DNA of 64,000 nucleotides from JASTVH01 sp042862465. GTDB lineage: Bacteria; Pseudomonadota; Gammaproteobacteria; Pseudomonadales; Oleiphilaceae. The notes beneath the pieces are model-generated. The model did no database searches, had not been told where the DNA came from, and saw only the letters and a program-made list of their open reading frames with translations. Below are positions 15,615 to 24,570 of the stretch, one piece after another. The stretch is taken from contig JASTVH010000003.1 in NCBI GenBank assembly GCA_042862465.1, positions 62,001 through 126,000 of the forward strand, written 5' to 3'. The first letter of the stretch is position 1. Every line of letters starts with the position of its first letter. The position numbers and the translations under genes are program-made.

Positions 15615-16826
15615 ATGCAGCAAAAACGGGTTCTGGTGGGCGTCACCGGCGGTATCGCCGCCTATAAAAGCGCGGATCTGGTGCGCCAGCTGCGCAAGCA
15701 GGGCCATGAGGTCCGGGTGATGATGACGGCCGGCGCCCAGCGCTTCGTGACGCCCCTGACCTTCCAGGCGCTGAGTGGTTACCCGGTGCGAACCGATTTG
15801 CTTGATGAGGGCGCCGAGGCGGGCATGGGGCACATCGAGCTGGCCAAGTGGGCCGAGCTGGTGCTGATTGCGCCGGCCAGCGCGCAGGTGATGGCCAAGC
15901 TGGTCTGCGGCCTGGCCGATGATCTGCTGTCCACGGTCTGTCTGGCCACCGAAGCCCCGATTGCACTGGCACCGGCCATGAATCAGGCCATGTGGCGCAA
16001 CCGCCGCACGCAGCAGAATCTGGAGCGGCTGCAGGCCGATCCACAATTCCGGATCTGGGGGCCTGCCGCCGGGGATCAGGCCTGCGGCGATACCGGTTTT
16101 GGCCGCATGCTGGAGCCCATCGAGCTGGCCCAGGCCGTGGCGGGCCTGGGTGAGGGGCCGCTGTCTGGCAAAAAGGTGGTCATCACCGCCGGGCCCACCC
16201 GGGAGCGTATCGACCCGGTGCGCTATATCAGCAACGACAGTTCCGGCAAGATGGGGTTCGCCCTGGCGGTCGCCGCGCGGGACGCCGGGGCGGACGTGAC
16301 GCTGGTCTGTGGTCCGGTCGCGCTGGAAACGCCGTCGGGTGTGGCGCGAGTCAATGCGGAGTCGGCCGAGCAGATGCGTGAGGCCGTTCAACGCCTGATT
16401 GGCGAAGGCTGTGACATCTTTGTTGCCAGTGCCGCAGTTTCCGATTATCGCCCGGCCCAGCGCGAGGGCGACAAAATCAAGAAGAGCCGCGAGAACCTGT
16501 CCCTGGAGCTGGTTCGCAATCCCGATATCCTCAGTGAGGTGGCTGCGGCGGAACAGGGGCCGTTCACGGTCGGTTTCGCGGCGGAAACCCGGGATGTGGC
16601 GCACTACGCAAAAGACAAGCTGCGTCGTAAAAAGCTCGACATGATTGTGGCCAATGATGTGTCGGACCGGCGCATCGGCTTCGAGAGCGAGCGTAACGCC
16701 GTCACCGTGTTCTGGTCCGGTGGCGAGCAATCCTTTGCAGAAGATGAAAAAAGCCAGCTGGGGCGCGATCTTGTTGCCCTGATCGGTGAGCGCTGGCGTA
16801 GTACCCGAAAAGGAGCAAATGAGTGA
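15615..16826 (+). CDS. coaBC: Bifunctional phosphopantothenoylcysteine decarboxylase/synthetase
   Basis: A 403-residue bifunctional enzyme of CoA synthesis. The N-terminal flavoprotein decarboxylase (CoaC) has VGVTGGIAAYKSADLVRQL and the substrate-binding PAMNQAMW with its active-site region further on. The C-terminal ligase (CoaB) has ITAGPTRERIDPVRYISN and KIKKSRENLSLELVRNPDIL. The ATG at 15615 follows AGAGAGGACAGG. The stop overlaps the dut GTG start (GTGA), so the pair is translationally coupled. Confidence 0.96.
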   Translation: MQQKRVLVGVTGGIAAYKSADLVRQLRKQGHEVRVMMTAGAQRFVTPLTFQALSGYPVRTDLLDEGAEAGMGHIELAKWAELVLIAPASAQVMAKLVCGLADDLLSTVCLATEAPIALAPAMNQAMWRNRRTQQNLERLQADPQFRIWGPAAGDQACGDTGFGRMLEPIELAQAVAGLGEGPLSGKKVVITAGPTRERIDPVRYISNDSSGKMGFALAVAARDAGADVTLVCGPVALETPSGVARVNAESAEQMREAVQRLIGEGCDIFVASAAVSDYRPAQREGDKIKKSRENLSLELVRNPDILSEVAAAEQGPFTVGFAAETRDVAHYAKDKLRRKKLDMIVANDVSDRRIGFESERNAVTVFWSGGEQSFAEDEKSQLGRDLVALIGERWRSTRKGANE

Positions 16827-17284
16827 GCCGACATAACCTGGAAGTCCGATTGCTCGACGAGCGTATCGGCAATTCGATTCCGATGCCGGAATACGCGACT
16901 GACGGCTCGGCAGGGCTCGACCTGCGGGCCTGCCTGGAGACTTCGGTGACGCTGGAGCCGGGACAGACGCTGCTGATTCCCACCGGGCTGGCCATCCACA
17001 TCAAGGATCCCGGGCTGGCGGCGATGATCCTGCCCCGCTCCGGCCTTGGCCACAAGCATGGCATCGTACTGGGTAATCTGGTCGGCCTGATCGATTCCGA
17101 CTATCAGGGGCAACTCATGGTGTCCTGCTGGAATCGCGGGCAGACCACCTTCACCATCGACGTGGGCGAGCGGATTGCCCAGCTGATCCTGGTCCCGGTG
17201 GTCCAGGCGGACTTCGAGGTGGTGGAGACGTTTGCGGACAGTGACCGGGGTGAGGGTGGTTTCGGTTCCACAGGAACCCGCTGA
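16823..17284 (+). CDS. dut: dUTP diphosphatase
   Basis: A 153-residue trimeric dUTPase converting dUTP to dUMP and pyrophosphate. All five motifs are visible: ATDGSAGLDLRA, LPRSGLGHKHG, GNLVGLIDSDYQGQL, ERIAQLI, and the C-terminal RGEGGFGSTG. It starts with GTG overlapping the coaBC stop. The coaBC-dut-algC order is common in gammaproteobacteria. Confidence 0.96.
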   Translation: MSRHNLEVRLLDERIGNSIPMPEYATDGSAGLDLRACLETSVTLEPGQTLLIPTGLAIHIKDPGLAAMILPRSGLGHKHGIVLGNLVGLIDSDYQGQLMVSCWNRGQTTFTIDVGERIAQLILVPVVQADFEVVETFADSDRGEGGFGSTGTR

Positions 17285-17439
17285 GACCTTTGGCGACGTG
17301 ACCCCGGCGACAAGCTATCTATACTGTGTAAAACAAACCGGTGTGGCGTACCGCACCGCAAGACCGGCCCACGACCGGCGCAGGGCGAAACCAATCGGCG
17401 GCCTCGGCTGTATCGGCATGGATGGAGCGGCATAGACCC

Positions 17440-20085
17440 ATGAAACTCGGCAAGAAAAAAGAAGAAGCAGCGGAAAAGCCGCAAACGCAGGCGGAATCCA
17501 AAAAGGGCAACGCCAAAGGCGGCAAGGCGGCCAACCAGGTTGCCGGGCTCAAACTTAACAATATTCAGTGGAGTCAGGCGGCGATTGTGATTGCCGTGGG
17601 CGTTCTGATCGCCGCCGCCCTGCAGTTCCTGGTGGCGCAGCCTGCCGAACGCGAAGCCGGCGAACGACTGGAAGCCAGCCATGCCGATGCGGCCAGACTC
17701 CATTTTGAACAGCGGTTGCAGATGCTGTCGGGCATGGTGGAGCGCTACGCCACGCTGCCCGCCACGGCCGAGAGCCTGGCCGGCAATATTGACGTCCAAG
17801 AGCGCACCCGGGTCCTTGAGGGATTGCTGCCCTCGGTCCGGCGGGTCTTCCTGTTCCCGTCCGGCCGTGTGAACCAGCCTTCCGGCGGCGATTTCGAACT
17901 CAGCTTCGCCAGCATGGATCTGGCCCGTCGTGCCGAGCAGCGTGAGGAAACCCATCCCGATGCCTTCCTCCACGATGGAGAATGGCTGTTCCAGATGGCA
18001 AGCCCTGTGGTGGCACCGGATAGCGAACAGGTGGTGGGCAGTCTGCTGGTCATCTTCGACGTCAACGCCTTCCAGAGCGCGCTGCAGTTGCCCTCCGGCG
18101 TACAGGGGCAGCTCAACCTCGTGCAGTCGGTCGGTGGTCAGTCCAAGTCCATCCTGAGTGTCGGCAAGGGGCGTGGAGACAGCCTCTCGGAAAACCTCTC
18201 GGTACCCAACTGGACCCTGACGTTCAAGCCGGCCATGGCCGCGCCGCAGGTGGTCTCCCGAAGCATGCTCTGGGGCTTGCCCGTCGTGTTGGGCGTGGTG
18301 GGGGCCGTGCTGGTGGTCATGCTGTTCACGCAGGTTCAGAAAGCCCTGCGAGCCGACCTGATGGGGCTGACCCAGTGGGCGCACAAGGCCTTCGGTGGCG
18401 AAAAGGTGCGCACCCCGACCCAGCGTATTGCCATGCTGGGGGCTCTGGCGGAAACCTTGCAGCGCCTGGCCCTGGCGGTGGACAAGCGTATCAGCAAGGC
18501 CGAGACGGCGGCCCGGGAGGCGACCAAGAAGCAGTCCGCGCGTCCGGCGGCGCCGGCCCAGGCCGAAACCGCCGAAACGGCAAGCGGAGGTGAGCCGCTG
18601 TTCCAGGAAAAGGACATGCTCGATATCGATATGCTCGATGGCGATGAGGACGTGCTGGGGCTCGGCGGTGACAGTGAGGGCATGGAAATCGGTGAGGCCC
18701 AGTCTGTCGATGTGGACGTGCCGGCGGGGATTTTCCGGGCCTATGACATCCGTGGCGTGGTCGGTGAGTCGCTGTCTGCGGACATCGTCCGGGTGATCGG
18801 TCAGGCGATTGGCAGTGAAGCCTCGAGCAAGGGGGTGGACAAGATCTGCGTGGGCTATGACGGGCGCGATTCCAGCCCGGAACTGGCGGACGCCCTGAGC
18901 CTGGGCATCATGCGGGCCGGCGTGGATGTCGTCGACGTTGGCAGGGTGCCCACGCCGCTGCTGTATTTCGCCACCCACCAGCTGCAGACCGGTTCCGGCG
19001 TCATGGTGACCGGCAGCCACAATCCGCCCGAGTACAACGGCCTGAAGATGATGCTGGCCGGTGAAACCCTGGCCGGTGATGCAATCCAGCAGCTGTTGCG
19101 ACGGGTCGAGCAGAGCAATCTGACCCAGGGGCAGGGCAGTCTCTCACGCGCCGATATCCGGGAAGACTATCTGCAGACCATTCTCAATGATATCGCCGTG
19201 GCCGCGCCGCTCAAGGTGGTGCTGGATGCGGGCAACGGCATTGCCGGGGAACTGGCCCCGCGCCTGGTGGAAGAGCTGGGCTGCGAGGTCATTCCGCTCT
19301 ACTGCGACGTGGATGGCAGCTTCCCCAACCATCACCCGGATCCGGGCAAGCCGGAAAACCTCGCGCCGCTGATCGACAAGGTGAAGGCCGAGGGCGCCGA
19401 TTTGGGGATCGCTTTCGATGGTGATGGCGACCGCCTGGGCGTGGTGACCAATTCCGGCAAGATCATCTGGCCGGACCGCCTGCTGATGCTGTTCGCCCGT
19501 GATGTGGTTTCCCGTAATCCCGGCGCCGATATCATCTACGACGTCAAATGCACCCGTCGTCTCGCCAATGTGATCAATGAGTTCGGCGGCCGGCCGGTGA
19601 TGTGGAAAACCGGGCATTCCTGGATCAAGGCCCGCATGAAGGAAACCGGCGCGCTGCTGGCCGGGGAAATGAGTGGCCACATTTTCTTCAGCGAGCGCTG
19701 GTACGGCTTTGACGACGGTCTCTACAGCGCCGCCCGGCTGCTGGAAATCCTCGGGATCGAGGACCGCTCCGTGGATGAGGTGTTCGAGGAATTCCCGGAA
19801 GACTTCAGCACCCCCGAGCTCAATGTTCCCACCACCGACGAGGCCAAGTTCAAGATCGTCGACAAGCTCGCCCATGGCGCCGATTTCGGCGAGGCCAACA
19901 TCAGCGATATCGACGGCGTGCGGGTGGACTACCCCGACGGCTGGGGCCTCTGCCGTGCCTCCAACACCACCCCGGTGCTGGTGCTGCGCTTTGAGGCGGA
20001 AACCGAGGACGCCCTGGAGCGCATCAAGGGGATCTTCCGCGAGCAGTTGCAGAAGGTGGATCCGGACCTCCAGGTGGATTTTTAA
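17440..20085 (+). CDS. algC: AlgC phosphomannomutase/phosphoglucomutase with membrane-sensor N-terminal module
   Basis: An 881-residue protein. The C-terminal half (from IFRAYDIRGVVGESL, about residue 430) is a complete PMM/PGM that interconverts hexose 1- and 6-phosphates for exopolysaccharide and LPS. It has the phosphoserine loop TGSHNPPEYNGLKM, metal loop FDGDGDRLG and sugar loop GEMSGH. The N-terminal part has a lysine-rich start, a membrane span (AIVIAVGVLIAAALQFLVA, about 46-64), an extracytoplasmic region and a second span near 285-305 (VLGVVGAVLVVMLFTQV), then an acidic Ala-rich linker. Long AlgC forms of this kind exist in Pseudomonas annotation; the role of the membrane module is unknown. 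ATG 17440 begins MKLGKKKEE. Confidence 0.93.
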   Translation: MKLGKKKEEAAEKPQTQAESKKGNAKGGKAANQVAGLKLNNIQWSQAAIVIAVGVLIAAALQFLVAQPAEREAGERLEASHADAARLHFEQRLQMLSGMVERYATLPATAESLAGNIDVQERTRVLEGLLPSVRRVFLFPSGRVNQPSGGDFELSFASMDLARRAEQREETHPDAFLHDGEWLFQMASPVVAPDSEQVVGSLLVIFDVNAFQSALQLPSGVQGQLNLVQSVGGQSKSILSVGKGRGDSLSENLSVPNWTLTFKPAMAAPQVVSRSMLWGLPVVLGVVGAVLVVMLFTQVQKALRADLMGLTQWAHKAFGGEKVRTPTQRIAMLGALAETLQRLALAVDKRISKAETAAREATKKQSARPAAPAQAETAETASGGEPLFQEKDMLDIDMLDGDEDVLGLGGDSEGMEIGEAQSVDVDVPAGIFRAYDIRGVVGESLSADIVRVIGQAIGSEASSKGVDKICVGYDGRDSSPELADALSLGIMRAGVDVVDVGRVPTPLLYFATHQLQTGSGVMVTGSHNPPEYNGLKMMLAGETLAGDAIQQLLRRVEQSNLTQGQGSLSRADIREDYLQTILNDIAVAAPLKVVLDAGNGIAGELAPRLVEELGCEVIPLYCDVDGSFPNHHPDPGKPENLAPLIDKVKAEGADLGIAFDGDGDRLGVVTNSGKIIWPDRLLMLFARDVVSRNPGADIIYDVKCTRRLANVINEFGGRPVMWKTGHSWIKARMKETGALLAGEMSGHIFFSERWYGFDDGLYSAARLLEILGIEDRSVDEVFEEFPEDFSTPELNVPTTDEAKFKIVDKLAHGADFGEANISDIDGVRVDYPDGWGLCRASNTTPVLVLRFEAETEDALERIKGIFREQLQKVDPDLQVDF

Positions 20086-20096
20086 GGGATCTCCGG

Positions 20097-20128
20097 CTCA
20101 GGCCTGGCGGTGTTCTGCCAGGCCTGAG
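20097..20128. other. Hairpin after algC
   Basis: A perfect 12-base stem, CTCAGGCCTGGC and GCCAGGCCTGAG, with an 8-base loop, 11 bases after the algC stop. No T-run follows, so efficient intrinsic termination is doubtful; it resembles the hairpin after cytochrome c4. Confidence 0.6.
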
Positions 20129-20158
20129 AAACGCCCTGGCAAGAGCGATTCCTCAGGA

Positions 20159-20186
20159 TTGCACCTGAATCTGGCCCGGGTAAAAT
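20159..20186 (+). promoter_or_regulatory. Candidate promoter for argB
   Basis: TTGCAC and TAAAAT separated by 16 bases. The -10 is 5/6 to consensus, the -35 only partial. The argB start follows about 140 bases downstream. Confidence 0.4.
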
Positions 20187-20325
20187 AGGCGCTTTTCCCG
20201 GGTGGCGCGACAATGTCCGGCGAGGCTACGGCCTCGCCAGGCGTCCGACCTCTCGCCTCGCCCGGTTACCCGAAGCCTGCCCGCAAGAGGCATCTTCTCC
20301 ATCGAACAACGGGAGCACCGCAACC

Positions 20326-21222
20326 ATGGCACTGGATCGTGACACAGCGATGCAGGTGGCAGCCGTCCTCAGCAAGGGCTTGCCTTACATTCAGCGTTTC
20401 ACCGGCAAGACCATCGTCATCAAGTACGGCGGCAACGCCATGGAGAATGACGAGCTCAAGAGCAGCTTCGCCCGCGACATGGTTCTTATGAAGCTGGTGG
20501 GTATCAATCCCATTATCGTGCATGGCGGCGGTCCCCAGATCGGCCAGCTGCTCGACCGGCTGAACATCCACTCGCACTTCGTCAATGGCATGCGCGTCAC
20601 CGACAGCGAAACCATGGACGTGGTGGAGATGGTCCTCGGCGGCCGGGTCAACAAGGAGATTGTCGCGCTGATCAATCAGCATGGCGGCAAGGCCATCGGC
20701 CTGACCGGGAAAGACGCCGGCCTGATCAAGGCCCGTAAGCTGGAGGTCGAGCAGGTCTCCCCGGAAATGACCAAACCGGAAATCATCGACATCGGTCACG
20801 TCGGTGAGGTGGCCAAGGTGAATCGGGAGGTCATCAACATGCTCACCCAGAGCGATGTGATTCCCGTGATTGCGCCGATCGGTGTGGGGGACGATGGCGC
20901 GGCCTATAACATCAACGCCGATCTGGTGGCGGGCAAGGTGGCCGAAGAACTGCAGGCGGAAAAACTGATCCTGCTGACCAATGTGGCCGGCCTGCAGGAC
21001 AAGCAGGGCAAGGTGTTGACCGGCCTTACCGCCAGCCAGGTTGATGATCTGATTGCCGATGGCACCATCCATGGCGGCATGCTGCCGAAGATTCGCTGCG
21101 CCCTGAACGCGGTCAAGAATGGCGTCCACACCGCCCACATCATCGACGGTCGGGTCGCTCACGCCACACTGCTGGAGATCTTCACCGATGAGGGGGTCGG
21201 CACCCTCATCACCGGCGATTAG
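20326..21222 (+). CDS. argB: Acetylglutamate kinase
   Basis: A 298-residue enzyme phosphorylating N-acetylglutamate in arginine synthesis. Motifs are VIKYGGNAM, VHGGGPQIG, GLTGKDAGLIKA and the Mg-ATP site near GKVAEELQAEKLILLTNVAG. The roughly 28-residue N-terminal extension before TIVIKYGG is the hexamer-forming helix of arginine-sensitive kinases, unlike the short E. coli enzyme, so feedback inhibition by arginine is expected. Gene order algC-argB matches Pseudomonas. Confidence 0.96.
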   Translation: MALDRDTAMQVAAVLSKGLPYIQRFTGKTIVIKYGGNAMENDELKSSFARDMVLMKLVGINPIIVHGGGPQIGQLLDRLNIHSHFVNGMRVTDSETMDVVEMVLGGRVNKEIVALINQHGGKAIGLTGKDAGLIKARKLEVEQVSPEMTKPEIIDIGHVGEVAKVNREVINMLTQSDVIPVIAPIGVGDDGAAYNINADLVAGKVAEELQAEKLILLTNVAGLQDKQGKVLTGLTASQVDDLIADGTIHGGMLPKIRCALNAVKNGVHTAHIIDGRVAHATLLEIFTDEGVGTLITGD

Positions 21223-21237
21223 GCGATTCGTCCGACG

Positions 21238-21675
21238 TCAGGGTTTCGCGTGCCAGCCTTCCTGCGCAAACCCGCCGGCAAAGCGTTCGATCCACTCGTG
21301 GGCGGCCTCCTCCACTGAGAGGTCCCGCCCCTCCTGGCGCAGCACGTCCTGGCGGTACTGTTCGATGTGGCAGATCTGCTCGACCATGCGCATGCGGTAG
21401 GCGTCGGTGGGGTTGGTGAAAGAGATGCCTACCTCGTAGTGATCACCGTTTTCCTCACACCAGACCACGCGGCCGTTGACATCCATTGCGCAGCAGCCGC
21501 ATTCCACGTGAATGGCAACGGTCTCTCCGGCGTCATAGGCACGGTCGGCGGAGAAGGCCAGCCCCCCAAGGCTCAGGTTGCGCAAACCCTCATCATGGGG
21601 CTGTCCTTCCTGAGGGATGACGGTGATGGGGATGTCGACCGGGTGACGAATAAACGCCCGCGCGCGTGCATTCAT
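21238..21675 (-). CDS. PilZ-domain protein
   Basis: A 145-residue cytoplasmic protein. The N-terminus carries an R-x-x-x-R-like start (RARAFIRHPVDIPI) and the second c-di-GMP signature NLSLGGLAFSADR (the D/NxSxxG type) with GISFTNP downstream, so it is likely to bind c-di-GMP. A cysteine pair (CGCC) sits in the beta barrel. It is convergent with argB, 15 bases apart. The process it regulates is unknown. Confidence 0.8.
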   Translation of the reverse strand: MNARARAFIRHPVDIPITVIPQEGQPHDEGLRNLSLGGLAFSADRAYDAGETVAIHVECGCCAMDVNGRVVWCEENGDHYEVGISFTNPTDAYRMRMVEQICHIEQYRQDVLRQEGRDLSVEEAAHEWIERFAGGFAQEGWHAKP

Positions 21676-22043
21676 GGCTCGCTCTCCCGGACGCCCGGTT
21701 CATCGGCGAAGACTGCCTGCTTTGCGCTTTCACCCAGAGCGCCCCTTGGCCCATGGAATCTGATAAGCTCGAAATGCGTGTTGTGCGGTCCCTCTCAGGA
21801 CAGGCTCGAAAAGGCCCGAATTCCTGGGGCTCCGCATTCAAGTCTACTATGAGTATAGCTGTAGATCGTTGCACCTACAGTAGCGGACTCATGGGGAAAA
21901 GTCCTGAATACGTTTGATCTTGATCGTTTTTCGAGGTCGCAGCACCCGGTGCTGGGTATGGCCGAAGCCCCGCAGCCGGGCCGGGGCAGGCCCTGGAAGG
22001 GGCCGGAAAATCATCTGTTGTACGGCAGGAAACGCTACCAATA
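21676..22043. other. 368-base intergenic region before the unknown protein at 22044
   Basis: Contains a 6-base inverted repeat CTGTAG/CTACAG around 21859-21880 and an AT-richer patch near 21841-21925 that could hold a promoter, without a clear -35/-10 pair. A frame ending in TAATG (stop 22042-22044 overlapping the next ATG) could encode a short peptide from an ATG at 21958 (28 residues, MAEAPQPGRGRPWKGPEN at the start), but no ribosome site supports it. Confidence 0.4.
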
Positions 22044-23387
22044 ATGAAAAAACTGGCACTTTCCATCGTAATATTGTTCGCCGTCGTCTGGGGCGGTTTC
22101 AAGCTGGGCGCCTGGCTGGGTGGCTATCACTGGCTGCAGCAGGTGGAAGCCCAGGCCCGGGAATACGGCGTCTTGAAGTGGGCCGGAGTTGGCTCCTCGC
22201 TGGGCGGCCACCTGGAGGTCAAGCAGCCCGAGCTGGACCTGTTTGACCTGTCGGTACCGATCACCTCCGATCGCGTCACGGTCTCTGCGGATCAGCCCGT
22301 GTCCCTCCTGCTGTGGCTGTGGCTCTCGCCGGAGAAAAGGCCGCATCCGTTTGAGGCCTCTTTCGAAACCGTGCGCATGCCGCTGCAGGAGCAGATGTTC
22401 AAGAGCTGGGTGACGGCCGAGCCGGAAGCGGCTGATGCTGCATGGAATCCCTGGCACCTGCGTCATTGTGGCGATATGCAGCGCCCCGGCGCGCAGGACC
22501 TGCTGGCGATCGGCATCGACGAGGTCGCCGCCGACGGGCATGTGGCCCTGACCAGCAAGGCCGGCGGTCAGCAGCTTTTCCTGGAACTGGACACCCAGGC
22601 CCTGGGCAGCCTGGAACTGACCTATCAGTCGCAACGCTTGCCGCAGGAGTGGGCGGCCTGGGCCACCTGGCCGTGGGGCGAGTGGCAATCGGTCCATCTG
22701 GTGCTGCGTGACGGTGGTCTGATGCGTCGCCTGGCAGCTTACTGCGCCCAGCGGGGGGAGGTCTCGACCCAGGCCTGGGCCAAGGCCGAGGCCGAATCTC
22801 TGGCCAGGGCACTGCAGGAGCGGGGGATTAAGCCGTCCCGCCAGTGGCTGGCGCTCTACGCCACCTGGCTGGCGGAAGGGGGCGAACTGGTGATCGACCT
22901 GCCGGCAACCGGCCAACATGACCTGAATGATCTGCCGGGCTGGCTGGCCTATCTCAATGAGGCTGAGCCCCGAGTGCGTTACAACGACAGCAACGTGCCG
23001 GACCTGACAATCGCTTTCGACCCCGACAGGTTCCGCCAGCAACAGGCGCAGGCCGAAGCCGCGCTGACCGAGCCGTCTGAACCGGAGCCGGCCGCCGCGC
23101 CGACAGCCGAACTGCGTGAGACGCCGATCCAAAGTCTCGACTACTGGCTGGAGCGGTGGGTACGGGTCGAACTCGATACCGGGCGCGTGCTGGAAGGACG
23201 GTTGACCGCGGTCGATGAGAGGCAGCTGGAGGTCACCCAGCTGGTGGAATCGGGCGAGGTGGCCTATCCGATCAAAGTCGGTCGTATCAAGCGCTTCGAG
23301 GTTCGGCGTCTGCCCACCGAAGTGGCACCACAGCCGCCGCAGCCCGAGGACGAACCCATGCCCGCCAATCAGGGAGGAACGCCATGA
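22044..23387 (+). CDS. Membrane-anchored protein of unknown function upstream of argE
   Basis: A 447-residue protein beginning with one hydrophobic segment (KLALSIVILFAVVWGGFKLGAW), then a long, probably periplasmic domain. After an Ala/Pro/Glu-rich linker (about 330-360) there is a small C-terminal domain (WVRVELDTGRVLEGRLTAVD and VAYPIKVGRIKRFEVRRL) that resembles an SH3/Sm-like barrel. I do not recognise the family. The stop overlaps the argE start (ATGA), so they are cotranscribed, but nothing links it to arginine metabolism. Confidence 0.65.
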   Translation: MKKLALSIVILFAVVWGGFKLGAWLGGYHWLQQVEAQAREYGVLKWAGVGSSLGGHLEVKQPELDLFDLSVPITSDRVTVSADQPVSLLLWLWLSPEKRPHPFEASFETVRMPLQEQMFKSWVTAEPEAADAAWNPWHLRHCGDMQRPGAQDLLAIGIDEVAADGHVALTSKAGGQQLFLELDTQALGSLELTYQSQRLPQEWAAWATWPWGEWQSVHLVLRDGGLMRRLAAYCAQRGEVSTQAWAKAEAESLARALQERGIKPSRQWLALYATWLAEGGELVIDLPATGQHDLNDLPGWLAYLNEAEPRVRYNDSNVPDLTIAFDPDRFRQQQAQAEAALTEPSEPEPAAAPTAELRETPIQSLDYWLERWVRVELDTGRVLEGRLTAVDERQLEVTQLVESGEVAYPIKVGRIKRFEVRRLPTEVAPQPPQPEDEPMPANQGGTP

Positions 23388-24550
23388 CCGGTACGGTACC
23401 GGGCATCCGCGAGATGCTCACGGAATTGATCGCAACGCCGACCATCAGCAGCGCCAGCCCCAAGTGGGACCAGAGCAACCGACCGGTGATCGACCGCCTG
23501 GCCGCCTGGACCGAAGCCCTGGGCTTCGAGGCCGAGGTCATGCCGGTCCCGGGGCGGCCGGGCAAGTTCAACCTGATCGCCACCCTCGGCAGCGGTCCGG
23601 GTGGTCTGGTGCTGTCCGGGCATACCGATACAGTGCCCTACGACGATGCCCGCTGGCAGAGCGATCCGTTCCAGCTGACCGAGCGGGACGACCGCTGGTA
23701 CGGGTTGGGCACCTGCGACATGAAAGGGTTTTTTGCCCTGGCTCTGGAGGCGGCCCGCGAATTTGCCGACAAGCCGCTCTCCGAACCGCTGATCCTGCTG
23801 GCGACCGCCGATGAGGAGAGTTCCATGTCCGGCGCCCGGGCCCTGGTGGAGGCCGGACGGCCCAAGGCCCGCTATGCCGTGATTGGCGAGCCCACCGGCC
23901 TCAAGCCGGTACGCATGCACAAGGGCATCATGATGGAGCGGTTGGCTTTTCAGGGCCAATCGGGGCATTCCTCCGACCCGTCCCTGGGCCGCAATGCCCT
24001 GGAAGGCATGCATGCAGCATTGAGTGCGCTGTTGGAGCTGCGCGGTAACTGGCAGCAGCAATATCGCCATCCGGGCTTCAAGGTGGAGGTGCCGACGTTG
24101 AATCTGGGCCACATCCATGGCGGCGACAACCCCAACCGCATCTGTGCCGACTGCGAGCTGCATTTCGACCTGCGGCCGCTGCCGGGCATGTCGATCGAGG
24201 AATTGCGCGCGACCATCGACGAGAAATTGCGCCCCCTGGCCGCTGAGCGCGAGCTGGCGATGACCTTCGAGCCGCTGTTTGATGGTGTTCCGGCTTTCGA
24301 GACCGAAGCGGAGGCGCATCTGGTCAAGCTCTGCGAGCGCCTCACCGGCCACACGGCCGAAGCGGTGGCGTTCGCCACCGAGGCGCCGTTCCTGCAGCAA
24401 CTGGGGATGCAGACGCTGGTGATGGGGCCCGGCCATATCGATCAGGCGCACCAGCCGGATGAATACCTGGCGCTGGATCAACTCAAACCGACGGTATCGA
24501 TACTGCAGGATCTCATCCAGCAGTGTTGCGTCGACAACCCAAAGGACTGA
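23384..24550 (+). CDS. argE: Acetylornithine deacetylase
   Basis: A 388-residue M20-family metallopeptidase fold that deacetylates N-acetylornithine. Metal ligands and the active site are in VLSGHTDTVPYDD, TCDMKGFFAL, ADEESSMSGARAL (catalytic Glu) and IGEPTGLKPV. The dimerisation domain includes GQSGHSSDPSLG and the C-terminal His-containing segment is GPGHIDQAHQPDE. It starts by a 4-base overlap with the preceding unknown gene and is followed after 20 bases by argA. Confidence 0.92.
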   Translation: MTGTVPGIREMLTELIATPTISSASPKWDQSNRPVIDRLAAWTEALGFEAEVMPVPGRPGKFNLIATLGSGPGGLVLSGHTDTVPYDDARWQSDPFQLTERDDRWYGLGTCDMKGFFALALEAAREFADKPLSEPLILLATADEESSMSGARALVEAGRPKARYAVIGEPTGLKPVRMHKGIMMERLAFQGQSGHSSDPSLGRNALEGMHAALSALLELRGNWQQQYRHPGFKVEVPTLNLGHIHGGDNPNRICADCELHFDLRPLPGMSIEELRATIDEKLRPLAAERELAMTFEPLFDGVPAFETEAEAHLVKLCERLTGHTAEAVAFATEAPFLQQLGMQTLVMGPGHIDQAHQPDEYLALDQLKPTVSILQDLIQQCCVDNPKD

Positions 24551-24570
24551 GGTAAAAGGAAAACATCAAG

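Noticed and set aside
15474..16730. A 418-residue minus-strand frame opposite coaBC
   Set aside because: It is antisense to a highly conserved enzyme and has no domain of its own.
17104..19020. A 638-residue minus-strand frame opposite dut and algC
   Set aside because: It covers most of two conserved genes on the other strand and has a low-complexity His/Gly/Gln composition typical of antisense shadows.
21914..22246. A 110-residue plus-strand frame overlapping the start of the unknown protein at 22044
   Set aside because: Arginine/cysteine-rich composition and overlap with a better supported gene with a membrane anchor.
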